Assembly: GCF_009733795.1 (NCBI RefSeq)
Contig: NZ_WNXX01000002.1
Coordinates: 124,001-188,000 of the forward strand
Source of the DNA: Actinotalea caeni
GTDB lineage: Bacteria > Actinomycetota > Actinomycetes > Actinomycetales > Beutenbergiaceae
DNA: 64,000 nucleotides
Direction of reading: 5' to 3'
A program made the translations under genes and the position numbers. Below the pieces are notes generated by a model that saw only the letters and a program-made list of their open reading frames with translations, was not told where the DNA came from and made no database searches. This document shows, one piece after another, positions 55,400 to 63,203 of this stretch; the first letter of the stretch is position 1, and every line of letters starts with the position of its first letter.

Positions 55400-56569
55400 G
55401 TGCGGATCGTCCACGTCTCCGACTGCTACGCGCCGCGGGTCGGGGGCATCGAGAGCCAGGTGCAGGACCTGGCGACGCACCAGGCCCGCCGGGGCGACGC
55501 CGTCCACGTGCTCACCGCGACCGCGCTCGAGCGCGGCGCGCAGATGCAGGGCCGCAGCCGCTACCGCGCGAGCACGACCGACGCCCCCGGGCTGCGCGTG
55601 CACCGGCTCGCCTCCCGCACGACCTTCGGGCTCCCGGTGCACCCGCGCGGCCTGTGGCTGGTGCGGCGCGCCCTCAAGCTGCTCAAGCCCGACGTCGTGC
55701 ACGTGCACGCCGGGGTCGTCTCGCCGTTCGCGTACGACGGCGCCCGCGCGGCCCGGTCGCTCGGGCTGCCGCTCGCGATCACCTGGCACTGCATGCTCGA
55801 CGGCGTCGAGAGCCTCGTCGCGGCCGGGGCCCGCGCCACCGGGTGGGACGACGCGCCGTTCGCGCCGAGTGCCGTCAGCACCGTCGCCGCCGAGCGGGTC
55901 GCGGACGCGCTGGGCCGCGGCGACGTGTCGGTGCTGCCCAACGGGCTGGACCTCGAGCCCTGGCGTGCCGCGGCCGCGCACCCGGTCGAGCGGTCGCACC
56001 CCGGCACGCTGCGCGTGGTCGCGACGCAGCGGCTGGCCCCGCGCAAGCGCACGACGCCGCTGATCTCCGCGGTGGCGCGCGCGAGCGAGCGGCTGGGGCG
56101 CAACCCCGACGGCACGCCGCGGGTCGCGTTGACGCTCGTCGGCGGCGGCCCGAGCGAGTCGCAGGTCCGCGCCGACGTCGCCGCGCGCCGGCTCGACGAC
56201 GTCGTGACGATCGTCGGCAAGGTGCCCCGGGCGGTGCTGCCGACGCTCTACCGCGACCAGGACGTGTTCGTCGCGCCCGCGGTGCTGGAGGCCTTCGGGA
56301 TCGCCGCGCTCGAGGCGCGTGCCGCCGGGCTGGTCGTCGTGGGCCGGTCCGGCACCGGGCTGAGCGAGTTCGTCGAGGACGGCGTCAACGGGTTCCTCGT
56401 GCCGTCCGACGCCGGCATCACCGACGCGCTCGTGCGCCTCGCGTCGGAGCCCGACCTGCTCGCGAGCACCCGCCGCACCAACGCAGGCGTCGCGCCCGCC
56501 GTCGCGTGGCCCGACGTGCTGCAGGTGGCCGACGACCTCTACGAGCGCGCGGTGGTCGCTCGCTCCTAG
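55400..56569 (+). CDS. Family 4 glycosyltransferase
   Basis: 389 residues, GTG start seven bases after TAGGCT. GT-B fold: N-terminal MRIVHVSDCYAPRVGGIESQV, DVVHVHAGVVSPFAYDGA, and C-terminal nucleotide-sugar site PAVLEAFGIAALEARAAGLVVVG (E-x7-E). Probably makes a cell-envelope glycolipid or polysaccharide. Follows guaA by 44 bases but has its own promoter-like box. Confidence 0.88.
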   Translation: MRIVHVSDCYAPRVGGIESQVQDLATHQARRGDAVHVLTATALERGAQMQGRSRYRASTTDAPGLRVHRLASRTTFGLPVHPRGLWLVRRALKLLKPDVVHVHAGVVSPFAYDGARAARSLGLPLAITWHCMLDGVESLVAAGARATGWDDAPFAPSAVSTVAAERVADALGRGDVSVLPNGLDLEPWRAAAAHPVERSHPGTLRVVATQRLAPRKRTTPLISAVARASERLGRNPDGTPRVALTLVGGGPSESQVRADVAARRLDDVVTIVGKVPRAVLPTLYRDQDVFVAPAVLEAFGIAALEARAAGLVVVGRSGTGLSEFVEDGVNGFLVPSDAGITDALVRLASEPDLLASTRRTNAGVAPAVAWPDVLQVADDLYERAVVARS

Positions 56570-56677
56570 CGCCGCCCCGCGTGTATCAGGACGTCGCCGC
56601 GCGGTGTCCTCACCGATGAGACCGACGCTCGCCGGCCTCCGGCGCCGGGCGACTCCGGCACGACTCGAGGAGTGGGT

Positions 56678-56938
56678 ATGGGCGAGGACATGCACGACAG
56701 GATCGCCGAGCGGTTCGTGGGCTCCGGCGCGGTGGACTTCGAGGCGGCCGGGAAGTTCCTGGCCGAGATCGGTCCCGAGCTCACGCTGCGCGACACGGGC
56801 CTGCACGGGTTCGCGTTCGGGAAGTTCAACATGCTCGCGTGCTTCCTCCGCGCGGACGACCTGGGTCGGGTCTTCAAGAACCTGGGCGACATGGCGGCGC
56901 TGAACGACGCCGTCGACGTCCCGCGGTCGTCGGCGTAG
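56678..56938 (+). CDS. Small acidic protein of unknown function, first gene of a two-gene cassette
   Basis: 86 residues from ATG 56678, with GAGGAG at 56667-56672. No family recognised. It begins with an acidic MGEDMHDRIAERFV, has mixed hydrophobic helices (FEAAGKFLAEIGPEL, FAFGKFNMLACFLRADDLG), one Cys, and no signal peptide or membrane span. The gene after it starts 23 bases later on the same strand. Size and place could fit a precursor peptide or a small partner of the next protein; nothing in the sequence proves either. Confidence 0.6.
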   Translation: MGEDMHDRIAERFVGSGAVDFEAAGKFLAEIGPELTLRDTGLHGFAFGKFNMLACFLRADDLGRVFKNLGDMAALNDAVDVPRSSA

Positions 56939-56961
56939 GCCGTCGGCACACGGCAGGGCTC

Positions 56962-58329
56962 GTGACCACGACGCCACGGCCCGGCACGGATCGGGGAGGC
57001 GCCGGTCGGCTCGCGCACGCGCCGGGCCGGCCGGTGTCCCCGGACGGCGGGGCCTGGGAGATCCGCGGACCGGTCGGGCGGCTCGTCGGCGCGCTCGAGC
57101 TCGCGTGCGTGGTCGTCGACGACTTCGGCGACGACGGCTACGAGGACGGCGAGCGTCCGGTGCTCTCGTTCGGCCCGGAGAAGGTCGTGGCCGAGGCGGC
57201 GATGCTCGCCCACGTCGCGCACGGCCTCGCACCGGGGGCGGACGCCGCGGTGCGCGGGCTCGTCGACCGCCTCGCGCCGCGGGCGCGCTCGCGGCGCGCG
57301 CTGGCCGACATGGCGCTGCGGCCCGAGATGGTCGTCAAGCGGGCCGTGCCGCACGTGCTGCTGGAGCGGCTCGGCAGCCACGACGGCGCCGTCGACGACC
57401 TCGCCGCCCAGCGGTGCGCCGCCGTCCTGCGGCACGCGGTCGACCAGCCGGCCACGGTGCTCGCCGAGCGTCGGTGGCTGTGCTCGCTGTGGCCGCGGCT
57501 GCGTGCGGCCGGGCCGCCGCAGCTGCGCGGCTCCACCCTCGAGCGGCCGCTCGACCTGCGCTCGGAGTCGCGCGAGGACGCCTACGGGCTGACCCACATG
57601 CTCTTCTACGTCACCGATCTCGGCCGCCGGCCGCCCGACGCCGCGCTGCTGCGCGACCCGCGATCGGTGCTCGCCGACGTCGAGGGGCTCCTCGCCCGCT
57701 ACCTCGACCACGGCGACTACGACCTCGTCGGCGAGCTGCTGATGGCGTGGCCGCTGCTGCGGGTCCCGTGGAGCCCGGCGGCCGCGTTCGCGTTCCGGCT
57801 GCTCGCCGACGTCGAGGACGAGGTCGGGCTGCTGCCGTGCGGCAACGTCGACCCGGAGCGGCTCGCACGCCTCGACGGTGCCGAGCGCACCCGCTACGCG
57901 CGGGCGATGTCCTACCACACGGCCCTCGTCATGGGCTTCCTGTGCGCGGCCGCGCTGCGCGCCGACCTGCCGGCGGCGGTTCCGGCCGCCACGGTCCCGC
58001 GTGGCTGGCACCGGTTCCGCGCGCTCGTCGACGACGACACCAGCCACTGGCTGCCGGCCTTCGACGCCGCGGCGGAGCCGGACAAGGAGCGGCTCACGCC
58101 ACTGGTGCGCGACCTCGCGCTCACGCAGGCGATGCGGCACCAGGACCTGGCGCGGGCGGGGGAGGCGCTGGCGCTGTCCGCGGCGCTCGCCCTGCCGCCC
58201 AGCGCGTCGACGCGCGCGGTCTCCGACCGCCTGCACGCGCTCGACCACGCGCGCCGGGTCGCGGGACGGCGGGTCCCGACCGCGAACGACGGCGCGAATG
58301 ATTCGCGACAGGCTGTCGGGAAGCGGTAA
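56962..58329 (+). CDS. Large helical protein of unknown function, second gene of the cassette
   Basis: 455 residues from GTG 56962. No membrane span or signal. Predicted mostly alpha-helical, with conserved-looking blocks EDAYGLTHMLFYVTDLGRRP, YLDHGDYDLVGELLMAWPLL and ARAMSYHTALVMGFLCAAALRA. The YGLTHMLFYVTDLG / DYDLVGELL pattern is vaguely like actinobacterial DUF6895-type proteins, but I cannot confirm this. Coding bias is normal for the window. It probably works with the small protein encoded just upstream. Confidence 0.7.
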   Translation: MTTTPRPGTDRGGAGRLAHAPGRPVSPDGGAWEIRGPVGRLVGALELACVVVDDFGDDGYEDGERPVLSFGPEKVVAEAAMLAHVAHGLAPGADAAVRGLVDRLAPRARSRRALADMALRPEMVVKRAVPHVLLERLGSHDGAVDDLAAQRCAAVLRHAVDQPATVLAERRWLCSLWPRLRAAGPPQLRGSTLERPLDLRSESREDAYGLTHMLFYVTDLGRRPPDAALLRDPRSVLADVEGLLARYLDHGDYDLVGELLMAWPLLRVPWSPAAAFAFRLLADVEDEVGLLPCGNVDPERLARLDGAERTRYARAMSYHTALVMGFLCAAALRADLPAAVPAATVPRGWHRFRALVDDDTSHWLPAFDAAAEPDKERLTPLVRDLALTQAMRHQDLARAGEALALSAALALPPSASTRAVSDRLHALDHARRVAGRRVPTANDGANDSRQAVGKR

Positions 58330-58339
58330 CGTCTCGGTC

Positions 58340-58678
58340 ATGGAGATCGTTCACGGTGTTCTGCTGGTCCTGCACCTCATCGGCTGGGCGATCGTGCTCG
58401 GCGGCGTGGTCGCCTCGATGCGCAGCCGGACGGTGCCGGCCGGTGCCTGGCACGGGATCCTGACCGCGCTCGTCACGGGCGTGCTCATGGTCGGCGTGCT
58501 GGAGATGGGCGACGACCACGTCAACAACGTGAAGATCGGCGTCAAGCTCCTCGTCGCGATCGTGGTCGCCGTCCTCGTGTGGCGCGGCCGCAAGCAGGAG
58601 GAGGTCACCAACGGCTACCTCGGCGCGATCGCGGGCCTGGTGGCGCTCAACGTCGCGCTCGCGGTGCTCTGGCGCTGA
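58340..58678 (+). CDS. Small four-span membrane protein
   Basis: 112 residues from ATG 58340. Four hydrophobic segments (VLLVLHLIGWAIVLGGVVASM; GILTALVTGVLMVGVLEMG; VKLLVAIVVAVLVWRG; GAIAGLVALNVALAVLW) and a short charged loop (DDHVNNVK). Its TAACGT -10-like box (58327-58332) overlaps the stop codon of the preceding gene and lies seven bases before the ATG. It is widespread-looking but I cannot name a family. Confidence 0.75.
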   Translation: MEIVHGVLLVLHLIGWAIVLGGVVASMRSRTVPAGAWHGILTALVTGVLMVGVLEMGDDHVNNVKIGVKLLVAIVVAVLVWRGRKQEEVTNGYLGAIAGLVALNVALAVLWR

Positions 58679-58749
58679 CCCGCTGACCCGGACCCGCGGG
58701 GACGCGGCGTCGCGCCCCGCGCGGTCGTGCCGCGCGGCACACTGAGCCC

Positions 58750-59229
58750 GTGACGGCGTTCGAGCTGCTGTGCGCGGCGATCATGCTCGTCGGCCTGGTC
58801 GGGGTCGTCGTGCAGGTGCTGCCCGGCACCCTGCTCGTGCTCGCCGGCGTGCTGCTGTGGGCCACCGAGACCCAGACCGGGGTCGCGTGGCTCGTGCTCG
58901 CGGTGGCCGTCGTCGCCGTCGCCCTCGCCTGGGTGGGCAAGTACGTGCTCGCCGGCCGCGGTCTCAAGCGGGCCGCCGTGCCCAACCGCACGCTCGTCGT
59001 CGGCGGTGCGCTCGGCGTCGTCGGGTTCTTCCTCCTCCCGGTCGTCGGGCTGCCGCTGCTGTTCGTGCTCGGCGTCTACCTCGCCGAGCAGCTGCGGCTG
59101 CACGACCGCAGGAAGGCGTGGGCCTCGACCAAGGCCGCGATCCGCGCGACCGGCGTGACGATCCTCGTCGAGCTGGCGGGCGCGATGGTCGCGGTGGGCG
59201 CCTGGGTGCTCGCGGTGCTGCTGACCTGA
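58750..59229 (+). CDS. DUF456 domain membrane protein
   Basis: 159 residues, GTG start six bases after CACACT. Membrane segments with glycine zippers (LVGVVVQVLPGTLLVLAGVLLWA; GGALGVVGFFLLPVVGLPLLFVLGVYLAE), then a polar RLHDRRKAWASTKAAIRATG segment and a final hydrophobic helix. This matches DUF456, whose function is unknown. Convergent with the response regulator gene. Confidence 0.85.
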   Translation: MTAFELLCAAIMLVGLVGVVVQVLPGTLLVLAGVLLWATETQTGVAWLVLAVAVVAVALAWVGKYVLAGRGLKRAAVPNRTLVVGGALGVVGFFLLPVVGLPLLFVLGVYLAEQLRLHDRRKAWASTKAAIRATGVTILVELAGAMVAVGAWVLAVLLT

Positions 59230-59253
59230 TCGCCGGGCGGCCACGCCGACGGC

Positions 59254-59871
59254 TCAGATCTCCCGCGCCGGGTCCAGCAGCCCCGCGCGGTACCCGGCCG
59301 CGACCGCCGAGGCGCGGTCGAGGGCGCCGAGCTTGGCGCACACGTGCTGGAGGTGGGTCTTGACCGTCGCCTCGCCCAGGCGCAGCCGGGTGGCGATCTG
59401 CCGGTTGGTCAGCCCGGCGGCGACCAGCCGCAGCACCTCCAGCTCGCGCGGGCTCGGCGCCGCAGGCCCGGCGCCGGGGTCCGGCACCGACCGCCCGAGC
59501 AGCCGGCCGCCGTGACGGGCCGTGCGCACGGCGTCGAGCAGCTCGGCACGCCCGGTGTCCTTGACGAGGTAGCCGTCGGCGCCGGCGTCGAGCGCGGTGC
59601 GGACGTCGGCGGGCGTCGCGTAGGTGCTGAGCACGAGCACCACGAGATCGGGGTGCTCGGCACGCGCCCGCCGCACCAGGGTCCCGGGCTCGGCGTCGGG
59701 CAGGCGCAGGTCGGCGAGCAGCACGTCGCACGGCGTGGCCGCCAGCACGGCGAGCGCCTCGGAGGTCGACGCCGCCTCGCCCACGACCTCGACGTCCGCG
59801 GCGACCGCGAGCTGGCCGCGCACGCCGTCGCGCACCACCGGGTGGTCGTCGACGACCACGACCCGGATCAC
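59254..59871 (-). CDS. NarL/LuxR-type two-component response regulator
   Basis: 205 residues, GTG 59871 overlapping the kinase stop (GTGA). Receiver domain with acidic pair VVDDHP, phospho-acceptor Asp in LLADLRLPD and Lys in YLVKDTG; then a LuxR HTH: SPRELEVLRLVAAGLTNRQIATRLRLGEATVKTHLQHVCAKLG. Partner of the following kinase; target genes unknown, perhaps the DUF418 gene in the same operon. Confidence 0.94.
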   Translation of the reverse strand: MIRVVVVDDHPVVRDGVRGQLAVAADVEVVGEAASTSEALAVLAATPCDVLLADLRLPDAEPGTLVRRARAEHPDLVVLVLSTYATPADVRTALDAGADGYLVKDTGRAELLDAVRTARHGGRLLGRSVPDPGAGPAAPSPRELEVLRLVAAGLTNRQIATRLRLGEATVKTHLQHVCAKLGALDRASAVAAGYRAGLLDPAREI

Positions 59872-61073
59872 GAGATCGCCCCGGGCTCGGTCGGGGCGAG
59901 CATCGTCACCGTCGCGCCGCGGCCCGGGGCGGCGGCGATCTCCAGGCGCCCGCCGACGGCGTCCATCCGCTCGGCCATGATCGCCAGGCCGCTGCCGCCG
60001 TGGGCGGCGTCGGGGTCGAAGCCCCGCCCGTCGTCGACGACGTCGACGCACACCGCCTCGCCGAGGAACGACAGCGTCACCGTGACCGTGCAGGCGTCGG
60101 CGTGCCGCAGCGCGTTGCGCACCGCCTCGCCCGCGACGCGCAGCAGCGCGTCGGCGGTCGTGTCCGGGAGCGCGCTCACCTCGCCGTCGACGACGAGGCG
60201 CAGCCGTGCGTCGGCGGTCGCCGCGTGCTGTCGCACCAGCCGGTCGAGCGCCTCGGCGAGACCGTCGCCAGGGGTGAGGGCTCGCATGCTCGTCACCGAC
60301 GTCCGTGCCTGCCGGAGCGCGGAACGGGCGAGCGCGAGGCTCCGCTCGACCCGGTCGGTGACCGTGCCGCCCGGCCCTGCCTCGGCGAGCAGGGCCTCGA
60401 GCTGGGCGACGACGCCCGCGAGGTCGGCCGCGAGCGTGTCGTGGATCTCGGCGGCGATCCGGGTCCGCTCGCGCGCGACCCCGCGCTGGTGGGCGTTCTC
60501 GACGAGCTCCGCCTGCAGGTCGGCGTTGCGGCGCAGCGCACGCTCGAGGTCGGCGTTGGTGCGCGCGAGCTCGGCGAGCGCGGCCCGCCTGCCCGCCGAC
60601 TCGTCCTCGACCGCGCGGATCGACCAGCCGGCGACGGCGGCGACGACACCACCCGCGAGCGTGACGACGACGTTCTCGACGGCCGGTGTGAGCAGTCCGG
60701 GGATCCCGAGCATCGCCGCCGCGGTCAGCGCCACCCCGAGGTAGGCCCAGCCGCCGGGCAGCGCGACGAACGCCAGCGCGAAGCAGACCAGGTAGACGAG
60801 CAGGAACGTGAACGACAGCCTGAACAGCGCCGCCGAGGCGGCGACCAGACCGACGAAGTACACGAGCATCGGGACCGTCCGGCTCTCCAGCCAGCCCGGG
60901 TGCAGCACCGCCCACCAGGTGTGCCACGCCAGCAGCGCCGCGCACAGCCCGAGCAGCAGCGGCAGCCGCGGCTGCTCGCGCACCGCGACCAGGGTCGCCG
61001 ACGCCACCACCAGCACGTAGGGCAGCGCCAGCCACATCCGGGTGACGGGCGCCGACGCCTCGTGCGAGGTCAT
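59868..61073 (-). CDS. Sensor histidine kinase (HisKA_3 / NarX-like)
   Basis: 401 residues from ATG 61073. Five or six N-terminal membrane segments with almost no external loop (intramembrane-sensing type), a short coiled coil (ELARTNADLERALRRNADLQ), a HisKA_3 dimerisation box with the phospho-His in ERTRIAAEIHDTLAADLAG, and an HATPase domain (EAVRNALRHADA, DVVDDGRGFDPD, GGSGLAIMAERM). Overlaps the DUF418 gene upstream and the regulator downstream by four bases each. Confidence 0.93.
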   Translation of the reverse strand: MTSHEASAPVTRMWLALPYVLVVASATLVAVREQPRLPLLLGLCAALLAWHTWWAVLHPGWLESRTVPMLVYFVGLVAASAALFRLSFTFLLVYLVCFALAFVALPGGWAYLGVALTAAAMLGIPGLLTPAVENVVVTLAGGVVAAVAGWSIRAVEDESAGRRAALAELARTNADLERALRRNADLQAELVENAHQRGVARERTRIAAEIHDTLAADLAGVVAQLEALLAEAGPGGTVTDRVERSLALARSALRQARTSVTSMRALTPGDGLAEALDRLVRQHAATADARLRLVVDGEVSALPDTTADALLRVAGEAVRNALRHADACTVTVTLSFLGEAVCVDVVDDGRGFDPDAAHGGSGLAIMAERMDAVGGRLEIAAAPGRGATVTMLAPTEPGAIS

Positions 61074-62251
61074 GGTCCGATCGTGGCAGCCTGCGGCCGG
61101 GCGAACCAGCGCAGCAGCCGCTCCGCCGGTCCGGATCGTCCGGCGCGCTCCAGCGCGACCGCGAGCACCACGGTCGCCACCCACGTGAGGGCCGCGACCC
61201 CGGCGGCGGCCGCGGTGCCGAGCCGGGCGCCCAGCCCGAGCGCCCAGGCCGACAGCAGCGGGGCCAGCACCACGCTCTGGGCGAGGTAGCACGTGAGCGA
61301 GCGCGCGCCGGTCGCGCGCAGCGCCCGCCCCGCCCAGGACCGCACGAGGCGGCCGTGCGTGCACAGCCACCCGGCCAGCGCCGCGTAGCCGAGCCCGCAC
61401 GCCACGCCGCTGAGGACGTGCAGCCCGGAGAACCACGCCTCGCTCCCGGCCGGCAGCGCGACCGCACCACCGGTCGCGAGCGCCATCGGCAGACCGCCCA
61501 GCCAGCCCACGGCCACACCGACGACCGCGGCGGCGAGGAGGGGGCGCCGTCGGGACGCGACGTCGCCGAGGAGGTCGCGCCGTCCGGCGACGACGCCGAC
61601 CAGCAGCGCTGGCACGACGGCGAGGAGGCCGAACGGGGTCATCAGCCACTCGACGCCGCGCCACAGCAGCGCCTCCAGCGGCTCCTCGATCGCCATCGAC
61701 CAGAACAGCTCGCGCTCGGTGCGCACCCGCGGGTCGGCGTAGACGATGCCCTGCACGACCACGGCCACGGGCAGGGTCGCCGCCGCCACGACGAGCAGCC
61801 GTCGGTCGGACCAACGCGCCGACGCACCCGCGAGCAGCACCCCGAGCAGCCCGTACCAGCCGAGGATGTCGCCGGAGAACGCCAGGGCGGCGTGCAGCGC
61901 GCCGAGCAGCACCAGGCCGAGCCCTCGGCGCCGCAGGTAGCCGCGCACGCCCGCCTCCGACCAGCCACGCTCCCGCCGCGTCGCCACGATCCGCGCCAGC
62001 CCGTACCCGTACAGCGCGGCGAACATCGGGTAGGCGCGGGCGTCGACGGTCGCGGTCAGCAGCCCGGTGACCAGCGGATCCAGCGCACCGTCGGTGACGA
62101 CGTGGTGCCGCAGCCCGTAGGGGTGGTCGTAGAGGTAGATCATCACGTTGGCGAGCGCGATGGCCAGCAGCATCGCGCCTCTCGCCAGGTCGGGGGCCGG
62201 GTCGCGCCGCGCACGCGTGCGGGTGGGCGCCGAGCTGCTCGTCGTGGTCAT
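61070..62251 (-). CDS. DUF418 family membrane protein
   Basis: 393 residues, ten or so membrane segments. The opening DLARGAMLLAIALANVMIYL, the PMFAALYGYGLARI block, GLVLLGALHAALAFSGDILGWYGLLG and the late LRATGARSLTCYLAQSV are typical of the DUF418/acyltransferase-like YeiB group. Function unknown. It is translationally coupled to the two-component genes, an uncommon pairing that suggests a common stimulus. Confidence 0.9.
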   Translation of the reverse strand: MTTTSSSAPTRTRARRDPAPDLARGAMLLAIALANVMIYLYDHPYGLRHHVVTDGALDPLVTGLLTATVDARAYPMFAALYGYGLARIVATRRERGWSEAGVRGYLRRRGLGLVLLGALHAALAFSGDILGWYGLLGVLLAGASARWSDRRLLVVAAATLPVAVVVQGIVYADPRVRTERELFWSMAIEEPLEALLWRGVEWLMTPFGLLAVVPALLVGVVAGRRDLLGDVASRRRPLLAAAVVGVAVGWLGGLPMALATGGAVALPAGSEAWFSGLHVLSGVACGLGYAALAGWLCTHGRLVRSWAGRALRATGARSLTCYLAQSVVLAPLLSAWALGLGARLGTAAAAGVAALTWVATVVLAVALERAGRSGPAERLLRWFARPQAATIGP

Positions 62252-62384
62252 GCTCGTGACGCTAGGAGCGGCCCGCGAGGTGCGGCATCCCCGGATCGGT
62301 GGATGCTCCCGACCCCCGCCGACCCCCTCGTGCCCGTGCGCGCTCGCCCCCTACGGTGGGAGCACCCACACGCAAGGAGGAGCC

Positions 62385-63155
62385 ATGGAGGGCAAGGTCG
62401 CGCTGGTGACGGGCGCAGGGTCCGGCATCGGGAAGGCCTCGGCGCTGCTGCTCGCCGAGCGCGGTGCTGCGGTGACGCTCGTGGGCCGCACGGCCGACCA
62501 GCTCGAGGAGGTGGCCCAGAGCATCCGCGACGCGGGTGGGACGGCGATCACCGCCGTGGCGGATGTCGCCGAGGAGGGGGCCGTCAACGAGGCCGTGCGC
62601 GTGACGGTCGAGCAGCTCGGCGGGCTCGACGTCGTCGTCGCCAACGCGGGCGTCAACGGCACCTGGGCAGGCATCGACGAGCTCACGGTCGACGACTTCC
62701 GCTCCACGATCGAGATCAACCTGGTGGGCACGTTCGTGACGATCAAGGCGGCGGTGCCGCACATGCGGCGCGGCGGCTCGGTCGTGGTGACGTCCTCGGT
62801 CAACGGGTCGAGGATCTTCTCCAACAGCGGCGCGACGGCGTACTCGGCCTCGAAGGCCGGCCAGATCGCGATCGCGAAGATGCTCGCGGTCGAGCTGGGG
62901 CCGCGGGGGATCCGCGTCAACGTCATCTGCCCGGGCGCGATCGACACCGAGATCTCCGACAACACCGACGCCCGCAACGAGGACGTCAAGATCCCGGTCG
63001 AGTTCCCGCGCGGCCCGATCCCGCTCACCGGGAAGAAGCCGGGCACCTCGGAGCAGGTCGGCGAGCTGGTGGCGTTCCTCGCCTCCGACGCCGCCAGCCA
63101 CATCAGCGGCACCGAGGTGTGGATCGACGGCGCGCAGTCGTTGCTGCAGGGCTGA
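62385..63155 (+). CDS. SDR family NAD(P)-dependent oxidoreductase
   Basis: 256 residues from ATG 62385 with AAGGAGGAG upstream. Classical SDR: cofactor motif TGAGSGIG (residues about 10-17), NAG in VVANAGVNG, catalytic Ser in VVTSSVNG, Tyr and Lys in AYSASKAG, and PG in VNVICPGAIDTEI. An Asn also appears at the fourth catalytic position (EINLVGTF). Substrate unknown. Divergent from the DUF418 operon. Confidence 0.93.
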   Translation: MEGKVALVTGAGSGIGKASALLLAERGAAVTLVGRTADQLEEVAQSIRDAGGTAITAVADVAEEGAVNEAVRVTVEQLGGLDVVVANAGVNGTWAGIDELTVDDFRSTIEINLVGTFVTIKAAVPHMRRGGSVVVTSSVNGSRIFSNSGATAYSASKAGQIAIAKMLAVELGPRGIRVNVICPGAIDTEISDNTDARNEDVKIPVEFPRGPIPLTGKKPGTSEQVGELVAFLASDAASHISGTEVWIDGAQSLLQG

Positions 63156-63203
63156 GCGCGGCCGGGGCTAGCGTCGCCGCCAGCGCCTAGGCTGGGCGGC
63201 GCG

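Noticed and set aside
57105-58301. A 398-residue Arg/Ala-rich frame overlapping the helical protein gene
   Set aside because: Shadow frame: the frame at 56962-58329 has normal amino-acid composition and codon bias, while this one is low complexity.
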